Counted from the stretch's first letter, positions 1-9,134 are shown. The stretch is DNA of 64,000 nt from an uncultured Psychrobacter sp. (GCA_947489525.1 CANLDW010000001.1:372001-436000), one strand, 5' to 3'. Numbers and translations are program-made. Notes: a model not told the origin generated them from the letters alone.

Positions 1-881
1 CCCATATCTAGAGCACTGCTTGAGAGGTGATCTTTTACGGTGTCATGCAGCTGATTGAGTCTGAGTAAGTTTGAGACTGTAGTACGTGCTTTGCCAACGA
101 TGTCAGCAATCATAGCATGGCTCATCCCAAACTCAGTATGAAAGCGCTGTAGAGCGGCGGCTTGCTCAATCACGGATAGATCTTCGCGCTGAATATTCTC
201 AATTAGTGCCAGTGCAATCGCCAGCTCATCAGATAAGGCGCGCTCGATAGCGGGTATCAGCGTCTTACCTGCCATTTTTGCCGCACGCCAGCGCCGTTCA
301 CCTGCAATAATCTCATGAGTGACACCATCAGCACTTTTATCTTCGTTTGCCAGTAGAGGACGGATGACGATAGGCTGCATAACGCCGTGCTGCTCAATAG
401 ATGACGCCAACTCAGTCAAAGCCGTCTCGCTCATATCGCGCCTTGGCTGATACTTCCCTGCTTGTAGTCGTATCACTTCTATCTGTACTAAGCTGATTTG
501 ATCCTCTGCGCTACTACTATCAGTACTGCTACGCGCTTTAGGCGTTGTACGTCCAGCTCGCGGCGCACGTTTACCACTAGCGTCTTGATCCTTAAAATTG
601 GAATTGGAATTGGAATTGGTATCGGCATTCTGCTGCTTATTGTTTACCTCTTTACTAAACGCGGTTGTCACGTCTGTATCTTGAGCGGCAGATTTGGCCT
701 TAGAGTTAACGTGAGTATCTGAGGTAGATGGCTTGGCTGTCGCTATGTCGCTAAAGGATGCACTACGGCTCACCGCGCTATCGTCTTGGAGGGCTGAGGC
801 GGTAATTTCCTTCTCTTTTTTGATTGATCCCAACAGAGCGTCTAACCCTCGGTTGGCAGCCAATCCTCGCTTTTTCGCCAT
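1..881 (-). CDS. parB: ParB chromosome-partitioning protein (3' end cut by window)
   Basis: This is the DNA-binding CTPase-type partition protein that loads at parS and works with ParA in chromosome segregation. Translation from the ATG at 881 gives 293 codons before the window edge, so the C-terminal dimerisation domain is missing. The start MAKKRGLAANRGLDALLGS is typical of chromosomal ParB. It is followed by a Ser/Thr/Asn-rich linker of about 110 residues that includes (Asn-Ser)n. The conserved core then shows GKYQPRRDM, the arginine patch GERRWRAAK, ENIQREDLSVIEQA and a helix-turn-helix (MSHAMIADIVGKARTTVSN). It lies downstream of parA on the same strand with a 156-bp gap, longer than in many par operons. 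The linker is longer than usual and holds a hexanucleotide microsatellite at 596-619. Confidence 0.95.
   Translation of the reverse strand, partial: MAKKRGLAANRGLDALLGSIKKEKEITASALQDDSAVSRSASFSDIATAKPSTSDTHVNSKAKSAAQDTDVTTAFSKEVNNKQQNADTNSNSNSNFKDQDASGKRAPRAGRTTPKARSSTDSSSAEDQISLVQIEVIRLQAGKYQPRRDMSETALTELASSIEQHGVMQPIVIRPLLANEDKSADGVTHEIIAGERRWRAAKMAGKTLIPAIERALSDELAIALALIENIQREDLSVIEQAAALQRFHTEFGMSHAMIADIVGKARTTVSNLLRLNQLHDTVKDHLSSSALDM
596..619. repeat. Hexanucleotide microsatellite (AATTGG)x4 inside parB
   Basis: There are four perfect tandem copies of AATTGG, read on the minus strand as alternating Asn-Ser codons in the ParB linker. The unit is a multiple of three, so copy-number change would alter linker length without a frameshift. 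Confidence 0.9.
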
Positions 882-1037
882 GATTACCTATCCTCTAACT
901 CTAAAATAACTGTCATATGGTTATCAATAAATACGCGCTTATATCAGCTGCATTTAGTGAGTGCCAAGATTAACACATGCGCCATCTAATAATGGATTAA
1001 TTGATAACTTGTTTGACCTACCTTTATACAGACATAC

Positions 1038-1805
1038 TTATTGACTTTGTTTTATAACCTCAGCCGCCAGCTTCTTATAAGCACGCGCGCCCTTAGACCA
1101 CCGCTCATACGCTAGTACAGGCATACCGTGCGCTGGTGCCTCAGCCAACCGGATATTTCTAGGAATGTGGGTGCGATACATAAGCGTTCCAAAGTGAGCG
1201 TCCAACTCTGCTGACACGTCGTTAGCTAGCGTATTGCGCGCATCAAAAAGCGTTCTAACCACACCGCGAATGTGCAGCTTAGGGTTCAATTCTGTCAAGC
1301 GCTCAATAGTTTGTGACAGATCAGCAAGTCCCTCGAGCGCGTAGTATTCGCATTGCATCGGAATGATAACCCCGTCGGTAGCTACTAAAGCATTAATGGT
1401 CAACAAGTTTAAACTCGGCGCACAGTCCATGATGATATAATCATACGGGTTTTGTTGTCCAGCGACCAGATCACTTACAGCCGTCTTTAACAGCTCGTGA
1501 CTGTTAGTTTGACTCATCAGAGTAATATCCATGCCAGCAAGTTCACGGTTCGCTGCTACTACATCAAAGCCTGCTGGACTCTGTACGATCGCTTCTTGCA
1601 AGGATACGCCATCCAAAAAAACATCTGCAATCGTAATATCCAAACTGTTTTTATCAAGACCTGTGCCCGTGGTCGCGTTGCCTTGTGGATCTAGGTCAAT
1701 CAGCAATACGCGTTTGCGCTTAGCGGCCAAACTCGCGGTCAAGTTTACCGCTGTCGTCGTTTTACCGACCCCGCCTTTTTGATTCGCAATTGCTATGATT
1801 TCCAT
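1038..1805 (-). CDS. parA: ParA/Soj chromosome-partitioning ATPase
   Basis: This is a ParA/Soj-type deviant Walker ATPase of about 255 aa that binds nucleoid DNA and drives segregation of ParB-parS complexes. Visible motifs are the deviant Walker A KGGVGKTTT at residues 10-18, Walker A' DLDPQGN at 37-43 and Walker B IIMDCAP at 124-130. I chose the ATG at 1805 (MEIIAIANQKGG) because it places the P-loop at the usual distance from the N-terminus and has GAGTGAG upstream. An in-frame TTG at 1817 is a less likely start. The gene sits between rsmG and parB on the same strand, the classic rsmG-parA-parB order found near many chromosomal origins. Confidence 0.96.
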   Translation of the reverse strand: MEIIAIANQKGGVGKTTTAVNLTASLAAKRKRVLLIDLDPQGNATTGTGLDKNSLDITIADVFLDGVSLQEAIVQSPAGFDVVAANRELAGMDITLMSQTNSHELLKTAVSDLVAGQQNPYDYIIMDCAPSLNLLTINALVATDGVIIPMQCEYYALEGLADLSQTIERLTELNPKLHIRGVVRTLFDARNTLANDVSAELDAHFGTLMYRTHIPRNIRLAEAPAHGMPVLAYERWSKGARAYKKLAAEVIKQSQ

Positions 1806-1999
1806 ACACTCACTCAATTTGTTTGATGTAACGCAGCCTTCGTTTATAGGTATAGGCTCATCTTTTATACAACCGTATCTTTAAAACGCAATGCTTTTAT
1901 ACAATATACAATAATATTTTCGTTTGCTGCACCGAGTAATCAGTACCAAGTAAGCTGTTTTACCATTTATTGTAGTAACTCATCTTAGGTTGCTATAGC

Positions 2000-2719
2000 T
2001 TAGACATTTTTGCGCGACAATTCAATTAAATGTCGAGTGTCCTCTAAGTTTGGGACATTAAGCTTAACTGTATTGATATACCACCTTGCATCTAATTGCT
2101 CAAGCTCAGGATCAGTTGGCGCTTTACCTTTCATAGCACATAGATAACCCTGCGGCGTAAGGCACGACGCGCCTACTTGCACAAAGTCAGTCAGGCTAGC
2201 AAACGCTCTTGACGTGACTACATCGTAGTGACCCTCATGCGCCTCAATGCGAGCAGCAATCGGTTGGACGTTAGTCAGACCAAGCTCGCTACTCACTTGC
2301 TTGATAAAACGGATCTTTTTTTGATTACTATCGAGCGCGGTACAGCGACGCTCTGGTTGACAAATGGCGATAATCACCGCAGGTAATCCTGCTCCAGTAC
2401 CGATATCAAGCAGTGTACCTGCTGGCAAATACGTTATAATAGCTAAACAATCAATGATATGCTTAGTCAATGCCTCTACAGGATCAGTGATCGCGGTGAG
2501 ATTATACGCTTTATTCCACACCAAAAGCTTATCTAAATACAGTAGTAGCATACGCTGCTGCTGAGCATCTAGGGTGAGCTCAAGAGTTTGTACTGCCTGC
2601 GCAAGCGTACTGGCAAGCATAGGTAGCTGAGCACCTAGCTTTACAAAGCCTGTAGCATCTATAGTAGAAGAGAGGGTGGCAGCTGCTGACATAGAACTAA
2701 TTATCCCGTTTTGGCACAT
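2000..2719 (-). CDS. rsmG: 16S rRNA (guanine-N7) methyltransferase RsmG
   Basis: RsmG (GidB) methylates N7 of G527 in 16S rRNA using S-adenosylmethionine. The protein has a Rossmann methyltransferase fold with the SAM-binding motif LLDIGTGAGLP at residues 103-113. Before it is the family-typical LLVWNKAYNLTAITDP segment, and after it SRAFASL. At 239 aa it is about 30 residues longer than the usual enzyme, all of it at the N-terminus. The ATG at 2692 (MSAAATLSST) is therefore an equally plausible start, and neither start has a strong ribosome-binding site. It heads the rsmG-parA-parB group. Confidence 0.95.
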   Translation of the reverse strand: MCQNGIISSMSAAATLSSTIDATGFVKLGAQLPMLASTLAQAVQTLELTLDAQQQRMLLLYLDKLLVWNKAYNLTAITDPVEALTKHIIDCLAIITYLPAGTLLDIGTGAGLPAVIIAICQPERRCTALDSNQKKIRFIKQVSSELGLTNVQPIAARIEAHEGHYDVVTSRAFASLTDFVQVGASCLTPQGYLCAMKGKAPTDPELEQLDARWYINTVKLNVPNLEDTRHLIELSRKNV

Positions 2720-2804
2720 AAGCCGTCTATTTTATCATGAGGGTGATATATTGAATAGCGACAGATTGACTTGAGTTATACTCTACTTGTCCCCTTTTAT
2801 ATCC

Positions 2805-5693
2805 ATGAATTATCCTAAGCTACTTAAGCACACAGATACGCCTATGACCCAAGCTTTAAAACACGTCAACAAGACATTAGACGCGTTAGAATTATCTAAC
2901 GCATCAGCCACCTCAGCTCAATCTTTAACGGATGAGATAATCGTATCTCCTGTATTTACAGCGGTCAGTGAGCGCTGTCGCCTTAGCGCCGCCCAGCTTA
3001 AACGCTACAGTCGCCCAGAGCTACTGCCTGATGATACTCGTACCGCGCCGAAGCTTGATATTGGCTTTGGTCAGCAGCGTGCGCTCAAAGCCTTGCACAC
3101 TGCTCTAGATATTCAAGCTAGTGGTTATCACATCTTTGCAGCTGGTGAGAACGGTCTTGGTAAGCGTACGATTATCACTCGCGTGCTCAAAGAAATTGCA
3201 GCGCGCGCGGTGACGCCAAGCGACTGGGTCTATGTGTATAATTTTGATAATGCTCGAGCGCCTACTGCTTTACATCTGCCAGCAGGTTTAGGAGCGTTAC
3301 TACAACAGCAGGTGCAGCACTTATGGCAGCAGGCAAAAAAACGTCTGGATCAGCGCTTTCGTAGCGAGCATTATCAGAGCAGAATCGAAGCGATTAAAAA
3401 CAGTGCTCATCAGCAAGAAAGCCTAGCATACGACGCCCTAAATGCAGAAGGCAAACAGTACGACTTAGCGCTTACGTTTAGACCTTCAGACAATAAAGCT
3501 GTGTTCGTGCATCCTAAACACTTGACTAAGCGCAACGATAATTCAGATGCTGACACTAGTGCTGACGAGGAGACGACACCATTTGCAAATGCTACTGATA
3601 ACGCAAATAGCAGTGAAGTGCCTTTAGTGAGGAGAGGTAATCAGCAGTATGACGAAACCGAAGACCCATTAAGCTATCAAGATCTTGAGCTTAACAACTT
3701 TGTGCAAAAAAACCACATGTACAAACGGCTCAATCAACTCACCATTACCTTAGAGCAGCTAGAAGACGATGCTAATGATGCGATTGATGCACTGCATCGA
3801 CGTATGGCGCAGCGTACTTTGCAACCCTTGTTCGCCCCTATTTACAAGCAGTTTGCCGCCCAGCGTGCAGTGGTTGCATACCTAAAAACCGTATTCAATG
3901 ATATGGTGACGCACGCAGCCACTATCGTCAATGGCGATGATGAGGATTTTGTTGCGGCGATTTTAGAGGACACGCCCAGTCGTTATGCGGTCAATGTGAT
4001 GATCAGTCACACCCCTAATAGCGGTGCGCCTGTCGTCTTTGAGGATTTACCAACTCATCTTAACCTCTTAGGTCATGTCGAGCAGATCACCCAGCTCGGT
4101 ACAGTCACCACCGATGTTAGTATGATACGTGCAGGGGCTTTGCACCGTGCGAATGGGGGCTACTTACTGCTCGAAGCCAGTCATTTACTAGAGCACCCGT
4201 ACGCTTGGCAAGGGCTCAAACGCGCGCTGCAATCGCGCAAGATTAAGCTCTCAAGCCTAGAACAAATGCTCACTTTGACGGGTAGTCTATCCCTCTCCCC
4301 TGCCCCTATTGATCTCGATGTCAAAGTCATACTGCTAGGTGAAGCCGACTTATACTATGAGCTGTTGGCATTGGAGCCTGAGTTTGATGCGGTATTTAAA
4401 GTACGCGCCGACTTCCATGACGACGTGACGCGTAACCCTGAGCATGAACTGGCATTGGTGGCTAAGATGGCAGATATCATAGATGACGCCGGTCTCTACC
4501 CCTTTGACAGTCGCGCGCAAGCAGCGCTGCTTGAGCATCTAAGTTTGCAAGCTGAAGATCAAAACCGCTTGAGTCTACACAGTGATCGCTTGATTAAACT
4601 GCTGCACGAATCCAATCGCCACGCTCGCCTTGAGCAGCAAGTTACACCGCAATCTGATCACCCGCCTATCGTCAGCGCCCATCACGTTACGCGCGCTATT
4701 CTGGATATGGATGAGCGCTCAGGCTACCTGCGCGATCTGTATTGGAATGAGCTTAAAAATGGTCAACAGCTGATCAATACCCAAGGCTACGCTACCGGTC
4801 AAGTCAATGCGCTTACCGTTGTCAGCTACGCCGATAGTGAGTTTGGGATGCCTGCGCGTTTGACCGCTGTCATACAGCCAAACGTAGGTGCAGGTGATAT
4901 CCTCGATATTGAGCGCGATGTCGATCTAGGCGGCAGCTTGCACGCTAAGGGCATGCTCATCATGACCAGCTACTTACGTGCCCTTTTTAGCCAACATCAT
5001 GCCCTTAACTTTAGTGCTTCATTAGCCTTTGAACAAAGCTACGCTCATATCGATGGCGATAGCGCTACCGTTAGCGAAGCTTGTGCGCTATTGTCAGCGC
5101 TAGCGGATGTGCCTATTAATCAAGCGCTTGCAATCACAGGCTCTATGAATCAGCTTGGCGAGATTCAGGCGGTTGGCGGTATCAATGCCAAGATAGCAGG
5201 GTTCTTTGATGCTTGCCGCGAGCAGCAACTCACAGGAACACAAGGCGTCATTATTCCTATGGCGAACGTCAGTCAATTAATGCTGCGTGATGATATTGTT
5301 GAGGCAGTAGCCGCAGGACAATTTCACGTATATGGCGTAAAAACACTTAGCGAAGCTTTAACGCTCATGACCGGTTTACCGATAGATGATCTCAATAAAA
5401 AGGGTCGTTATCACAAGGACACTTTGTTTGGTAAAGTACTGCGTAGGCTTATCGCTTGGGATGAGGAGCACAACGCTTCAGATAGTGCGTTGGACAGTGC
5501 TATAAATAGTGCCGAGACTGATAAAGAGTCCAAACAAAAAGCCAAAAAGAAACGTAAAGCAAAGCGTCTTAAAAAGCAGCAAAGAGAAGACACTCTTATT
5601 GACGACAATGAAGACAGTGTTAAGAATAAAGAGAATGAAGAGAATGAAGAGAATAAAAATAACAACAATGACACCGCATCTGAGCACTATTAA
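2805..5693 (+). CDS. Lon-like AAA ATP-dependent protease (LonB/YcbZ-type)
   Basis: This is a large ATP-dependent Ser-Lys protease of the non-classical Lon family (AAA_32/YcbZ-like), probably cytoplasmic. From the ATG at 2805 it has 962 aa. A Walker A motif GENGLGKR lies at 114-121. A charged insertion rich in Asp/Asn/Ala follows near residues 240-290. The C-terminal Lon protease domain has the catalytic serine in DGDSAT (Ser753) and the lysine in GGINAKI (Lys796); the 43-residue spacing matches classical Lon. After the domain comes a tail of about 80 residues, first Lys/Arg-rich and then Asn/Glu-rich with 9-bp repeats. E. coli YcbZ is far shorter (about 590 aa). The start is uncertain: a TTG lies at 2787 and another ATG at 2844, none with a clear ribosome-binding site. 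Confidence 0.9.
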   Translation: MNYPKLLKHTDTPMTQALKHVNKTLDALELSNASATSAQSLTDEIIVSPVFTAVSERCRLSAAQLKRYSRPELLPDDTRTAPKLDIGFGQQRALKALHTALDIQASGYHIFAAGENGLGKRTIITRVLKEIAARAVTPSDWVYVYNFDNARAPTALHLPAGLGALLQQQVQHLWQQAKKRLDQRFRSEHYQSRIEAIKNSAHQQESLAYDALNAEGKQYDLALTFRPSDNKAVFVHPKHLTKRNDNSDADTSADEETTPFANATDNANSSEVPLVRRGNQQYDETEDPLSYQDLELNNFVQKNHMYKRLNQLTITLEQLEDDANDAIDALHRRMAQRTLQPLFAPIYKQFAAQRAVVAYLKTVFNDMVTHAATIVNGDDEDFVAAILEDTPSRYAVNVMISHTPNSGAPVVFEDLPTHLNLLGHVEQITQLGTVTTDVSMIRAGALHRANGGYLLLEASHLLEHPYAWQGLKRALQSRKIKLSSLEQMLTLTGSLSLSPAPIDLDVKVILLGEADLYYELLALEPEFDAVFKVRADFHDDVTRNPEHELALVAKMADIIDDAGLYPFDSRAQAALLEHLSLQAEDQNRLSLHSDRLIKLLHESNRHARLEQQVTPQSDHPPIVSAHHVTRAILDMDERSGYLRDLYWNELKNGQQLINTQGYATGQVNALTVVSYADSEFGMPARLTAVIQPNVGAGDILDIERDVDLGGSLHAKGMLIMTSYLRALFSQHHALNFSASLAFEQSYAHIDGDSATVSEACALLSALADVPINQALAITGSMNQLGEIQAVGGINAKIAGFFDACREQQLTGTQGVIIPMANVSQLMLRDDIVEAVAAGQFHVYGVKTLSEALTLMTGLPIDDLNKKGRYHKDTLFGKVLRRLIAWDEEHNASDSALDSAINSAETDKESKQKAKKKRKAKRLKKQQREDTLIDDNEDSVKNKENEENEENKNNNNDTASEHY

Positions 5694-5774
5694 CCACTAC
5701 CTTTTGACTTATCTTCCCCAAGGTCTTGTCGATTGTTAATGACCCTATAAACGTATCTAGACGCTTTGACTATT

Positions 5775-5806
5775 TTCTGCGATGATAAATTTCTGCGATG
5801 ATAAAA
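5775..5806. repeat. 16-bp intergenic tandem duplication
   Basis: TTCTGCGATGATAAAT at 5775-5790 is directly repeated at 5791-5806 with one difference at the last base. It lies between the Lon-like protease and the WYL regulator. Confidence 0.9.
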
Positions 5807-5884
5807 ATGACATAGCTATTTGTAGCTATAGCGACCTAACAAAGTCCTTTAACCCTAAGATTGACGCTATAAAGGTTATCTTTA

Positions 5885-7015
5885 ATGACTGTACACCCCC
5901 CAGAACCTAAAAATACACGCTCTTTATCGTCAGTAGCATCCAACTCTGCTGCTGACGATGGCGCCACTAACGCTGGCAAGATGACTAAAGAGGATAAAGA
6001 CAATCGTCATGGTGCAGCGACTACCGCGCGTCAGTGGCAAGTGCTCTCGCAGCTACAACGCAATCGCTGGGTCGGTACTACTCACATCTATGAACAGCTT
6101 ATTCTAGCTGGTTTTGATATCAGTCTGCGTACGGTACAAAGAGACTTGAATGCCCTTGCCAAACGCTTTCCTATCGAAAAAAACAACGCCAATCCGCAGG
6201 GCTGGCGCTGGAAAGAAGATGCACCGCTCCAAAGCTTACCGCATATGAATCTATCGCAGGCCGTTGCTTTTAATATGGTTGAGGCAAACCTGACTCAGCT
6301 GCTACCTCCTGTCATCCTAGATGAGCTATTCCCTTGGTTTGATCTGGCTCGCCGTCAACTCAAAAACAGTAAAGTCACGCACTCATGGATTGATCGCGTG
6401 CGTATCGAGCCTGCTACTCAGCCGCTCATCGCTCCGGATATAGATCTTGCGAGTAAAGATAGTATTTATCACGCGCTATTTTACCAGCAGCAAATCAGAG
6501 CCTGTTACACACGTAGTAATCGATCAGAAGCCAGCGAGTATATCTTAAATCCCATCGCTATCATCCAGCGCGGCGTTATTATCTACTTACTAGCAACGCG
6601 TACTGATGATCCAGAAGCCATTATCCGCACCTTTGCTTTGCATCGTTTTGATAGCGTCGAGATTTTAGAGACAGCGGCACAAACGCCTGCTGACTTCGAG
6701 TTAGATGACTATTTGGATGCGGGCGGTATGGGCTTTACCCATCCGCTGCTAAACCAGCTGCCTAATCATGGCAAAAACACCGCAATTGAGCTACACTTTA
6801 CCAAACGAGCTGGCAAAAGTCTCACTGAGAGCAAGCTGAGTGATGATCAAACGGTAACGGTCAATGCCGATGACACCCTTACCGTGACAGCGACCGTCAA
6901 TCTCACCTCACAACTGGTTTGGTGGCTGCGAGGTTTTGGTAAAGGCTTATTGGATGCCAAACCAGAGCTACTGCATCAAGTAGTCATGAATAACGCACCA
7001 GACCATTCGCTATAA
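5885..7015 (+). CDS. WYL-domain transcriptional regulator
   Basis: This is a 376-aa transcriptional regulator of the HTH-WYL class. After a disordered, hydrophilic N-terminus of about 50 residues comes a DeoR-like winged helix (residues about 52-100, with the recognition segment ISLRTVQRDLNALAKRFP). The WYL sensor domain follows, with NPIAIIQRGVIIYLLATR and FALHRFDSVEIL, and then a C-terminal extension (WCX-like, ending ...LVWWLRGFGKGLLDAKPELL). WYL domains are known to bind ligands or nucleic acids and often control DNA-repair or defence genes; nothing here identifies the target. AAAGG lies just upstream of the ATG. The downstream TerD-family gene is 50 bp away and may be co-transcribed. Confidence 0.85.
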   Translation: MTVHPPEPKNTRSLSSVASNSAADDGATNAGKMTKEDKDNRHGAATTARQWQVLSQLQRNRWVGTTHIYEQLILAGFDISLRTVQRDLNALAKRFPIEKNNANPQGWRWKEDAPLQSLPHMNLSQAVAFNMVEANLTQLLPPVILDELFPWFDLARRQLKNSKVTHSWIDRVRIEPATQPLIAPDIDLASKDSIYHALFYQQQIRACYTRSNRSEASEYILNPIAIIQRGVIIYLLATRTDDPEAIIRTFALHRFDSVEILETAAQTPADFELDDYLDAGGMGFTHPLLNQLPNHGKNTAIELHFTKRAGKSLTESKLSDDQTVTVNADDTLTVTATVNLTSQLVWWLRGFGKGLLDAKPELLHQVVMNNAPDHSL

Positions 7016-7065
7016 GACGATAGACCTATACTCACTCATTTAAGATATGAATAACAAGGAATACT

Positions 7066-7722
7066 ATGTCACCTTCTGCCTCCCAACCGCTACTCTCAGA
7101 CAGCTTGCAAGGCTTAGGCTTAGTTGCAGATACCCTTTATTTTGCTTTGAACTTCGACTTTACACCGCCTAAACCCAAAAAAAGTAAGTTCAGTCGCTTT
7201 AAGCAAAATCAGGGAGCACTAGATATTGACATCGCCTGCGTACTGTATGATACCACTTGTACCGTACAAGATATGGTATGGTTCAAGCAGCTACGCGATA
7301 AGTCTGAGTCGGTATGTCATCAAGGCGATAGCTTAAACGGTAAGGATCGCGGCGATCAGGCGCTGTACCACGCGCCGCTTGATCAAGAGCAAATCCGTCT
7401 TTATCTGAGTAGAGTGCCGGCACATATCACGCACATCGCCATGATTGCTAGCTCCTATTATGGTCAGCCCTTTCGTAAAGTACATGCAGGTGAGATTCAT
7501 CTAGGCGATGACGAAGGCAACCGGGCTTTTGAGATTAATTTAAGACAGCTACCCGAGGATTGCAGTAAGTTATGGGTAGCTCACCTACGCCGTGAAGTTG
7601 ACGATTGGTATCTTATTCAGCAAAATCTACCTTTAACAGCCGAAGATCTGTCAAAGGCGGCGCGAGAAGTCGCCCATGAGTTGCGACGCGCAATGCCCGT
7701 AGTCCCAAGCGTTATCAGCTAG
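7066..7722 (+). CDS. TerD-family stress-response protein
   Basis: This 218-aa cytoplasmic protein is of the TerD/CABP family, calcium-binding proteins linked to tellurite resistance and general stress. The family signature is seen as DIDIACVLYD followed by HQGDSLNGKDRGDQ, the acidic Ca2+-binding segment typical of TerD, TerE and TerZ. Later segments (AFEINLRQLPEDCSKLWVAHL, then DDWYLIQ) also fit the fold. No other ter genes (terB, terC, terZ) lie nearby, so it is a lone family member. AAGGA precedes the ATG. It probably shares the terminator at 7775-7812 with the convergent channel gene. The exact role cannot be given. Confidence 0.75.
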   Translation: MSPSASQPLLSDSLQGLGLVADTLYFALNFDFTPPKPKKSKFSRFKQNQGALDIDIACVLYDTTCTVQDMVWFKQLRDKSESVCHQGDSLNGKDRGDQALYHAPLDQEQIRLYLSRVPAHITHIAMIASSYYGQPFRKVHAGEIHLGDDEGNRAFEINLRQLPEDCSKLWVAHLRREVDDWYLIQQNLPLTAEDLSKAAREVAHELRRAMPVVPSVIS

Positions 7723-7774
7723 GTCTGTTAGCTGACGTTACTTAATGAATAGTCGGCGTTAGGTCTCAAGCATT

Positions 7775-7812
7775 AAAAAAGGATGCGCTATTTAACTAGC
7801 CCATCCTTTTTT
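7775..7812. terminator. Bidirectional rho-independent terminator
   Basis: Perfect 11-bp arms AAAAAAGGATG / CATCCTTTTTT enclose a further GCT/AGC pairing after one C-C mismatch. A- and T-tracts on both sides serve the convergent TerD-family and ion-channel genes. Confidence 0.85.
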
Positions 7813-7851
7813 GTTTGAATGTATATCTTTTTAACGTTATCTCCGACTGTC

Positions 7852-8829
7852 CTAATCTAGCGGCTCACCACAGTTAGGACAAAAGTTCTTTTTGCGCACC
7901 TCTTTTTCGCGCCGTTCAAGCTCTTGCTCGCGCAGTACTTGTAAGACAATATCTTGTGCCTGCTCTTTATCCAGCCCAAGCTCACGACGTATCCTATCAA
8001 TCATCATCTGATTTTGTACCAGATCAAAGTCACCCTCTACCAATTGCTCTCTAAAGTGCTGTTCAAGCTCATCACGGCGCTGCTCAAGCTCGTTAGCAAG
8101 ACCGGTCGCCAAAATACCAGCAGGTAGCGCCGCTAAACCCACACCCAAAATGGTAATCACCGCCCCTAGTACCTTGCCAGCCGTAGTTACCGGAATAACA
8201 TCGCCGTAGCCCACGGTAGTCAGTGTAACCACCGCCCACCACATTGCCTTAGGTATCGACTCAAACTCCTCAGGCTGGGCATGATTTTCGACGAGATAAA
8301 TACCACTCGACGCGGTAACAATCATGATAATTAAGATAAATAAGACCGCTTGGAACGAGCCTTTTTCTTTACTGATAACGACAAGTAAGATGCGCAGTGA
8401 AGCGAAGTAGCGCGTAAGTTTAAGTATCCGAAACAGACGCAGTATACGCAAAAAGCGCAGGTCTATACTGACAAAGAAATTTAGAAAGGCAGGTGCAATA
8501 GCAATCAAATCAATGAGCGCCGAAGGGCTTCTGATCCAGTCCCAGCGCTGACGCCACGTTGTATGTTCCGGCTCAGCTTCAGCGATGCTCCACAGACGCA
8601 GTAAGTATTCAATCGAAAACACCACAATAGAGAAATTCTCAAACCACGTAAAATAGTCTTGATACGGGTAATACCACTGATCAACGGACTCAGCAATGAC
8701 AGCAGCGACGTTGGTCATGATCAATAGGATTAAAAAATAATCAACATAGCGGCTAAATAGCGTGTCGTGCTCGTCGTTTTGCAGCACATTGTAAACAAGT
8801 AAACGCAAGCGCCGTATAGGTTGGAACAT
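7852..8829 (-). CDS. Voltage-gated-type potassium channel with C-terminal CxxC motif
   Basis: This is an inner-membrane six-helix ion channel of the Kv/KvAP class, 325 aa from the ATG at 8829. The positively charged S4-like segment RFLRILRLFRILKLTRY and the K+ selectivity filter TTVGYGD in the P-loop are both clear, and S6 is rich in glycine and alanine. A cytoplasmic charged coiled coil (ELEQRRDELEQHFREQ...) follows and ends in a half zinc-ribbon, FCPNCGEPLD. I prefer the ATG at 8829 because AAGGGA lies 8 nt before it; an ATG at 8850 and a GTG at 8853 would add 7-8 residues. A small zinc-ribbon membrane protein gene lies immediately upstream on the same strand. Confidence 0.9.
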   Translation of the reverse strand: MFQPIRRLRLLVYNVLQNDEHDTLFSRYVDYFLILLIMTNVAAVIAESVDQWYYPYQDYFTWFENFSIVVFSIEYLLRLWSIAEAEPEHTTWRQRWDWIRSPSALIDLIAIAPAFLNFFVSIDLRFLRILRLFRILKLTRYFASLRILLVVISKEKGSFQAVLFILIIMIVTASSGIYLVENHAQPEEFESIPKAMWWAVVTLTTVGYGDVIPVTTAGKVLGAVITILGVGLAALPAGILATGLANELEQRRDELEQHFREQLVEGDFDLVQNQMMIDRIRRELGLDKEQAQDIVLQVLREQELERREKEVRKKNFCPNCGEPLD

Positions 8830-8909
8830 CAGATCGTCCCTTAGCCGCATCACCTACAATAGGCTCATACCGCTCTGATAGTCTATAAAAGACCCAATTA
8901 TACAAAATT

Positions 8910-9134
8910 TTAGTAATAGATGTAGACTAAAAGCAGCAAGATGATACTGAGTACTAAAAAGATAATCTGCAAAACTTTGATATCTATGCGCAGTTGGCGT
9001 CCTAAATTCTGCACAGGTATTAAAGCCAAGCCACAATCTGGACAGCAAGCATCAATTCGATCAAGCACTTCTAATGAGTACGCATGATGACAACGTTTGG
9101 GAGAGTTACTACAGTAACCGAGCATAAAAGCCAT
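8910..9134 (-). CDS. Small zinc-ribbon-like single-pass membrane protein
   Basis: This is a 74-aa protein of no family I can name. The N-terminal half has five cysteines (residues 8, 15, 30, 31, 34) including CCPDCG, consistent with a metal-binding ribbon. Residues about 51-73 form one very hydrophobic helix at the extreme C-terminus. It ends 80 bp upstream of the favoured channel start on the same strand, so an operon is likely. The channel itself ends in CPNCGEPLD, so a structural link between the two is possible but is inference only. AGAAG lies upstream of the ATG. Confidence 0.65.
   Translation of the reverse strand: MAFMLGYCSNSPKRCHHAYSLEVLDRIDACCPDCGLALIPVQNLGRQLRIDIKVLQIIFLVLSIILLLLVYIYY

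Noticed and set aside
498-722. Plus-strand frame with a Gly-Ile repeat
   Set aside because: It is the antisense reading of the Asn-Ser microsatellite in parB, not a gene.
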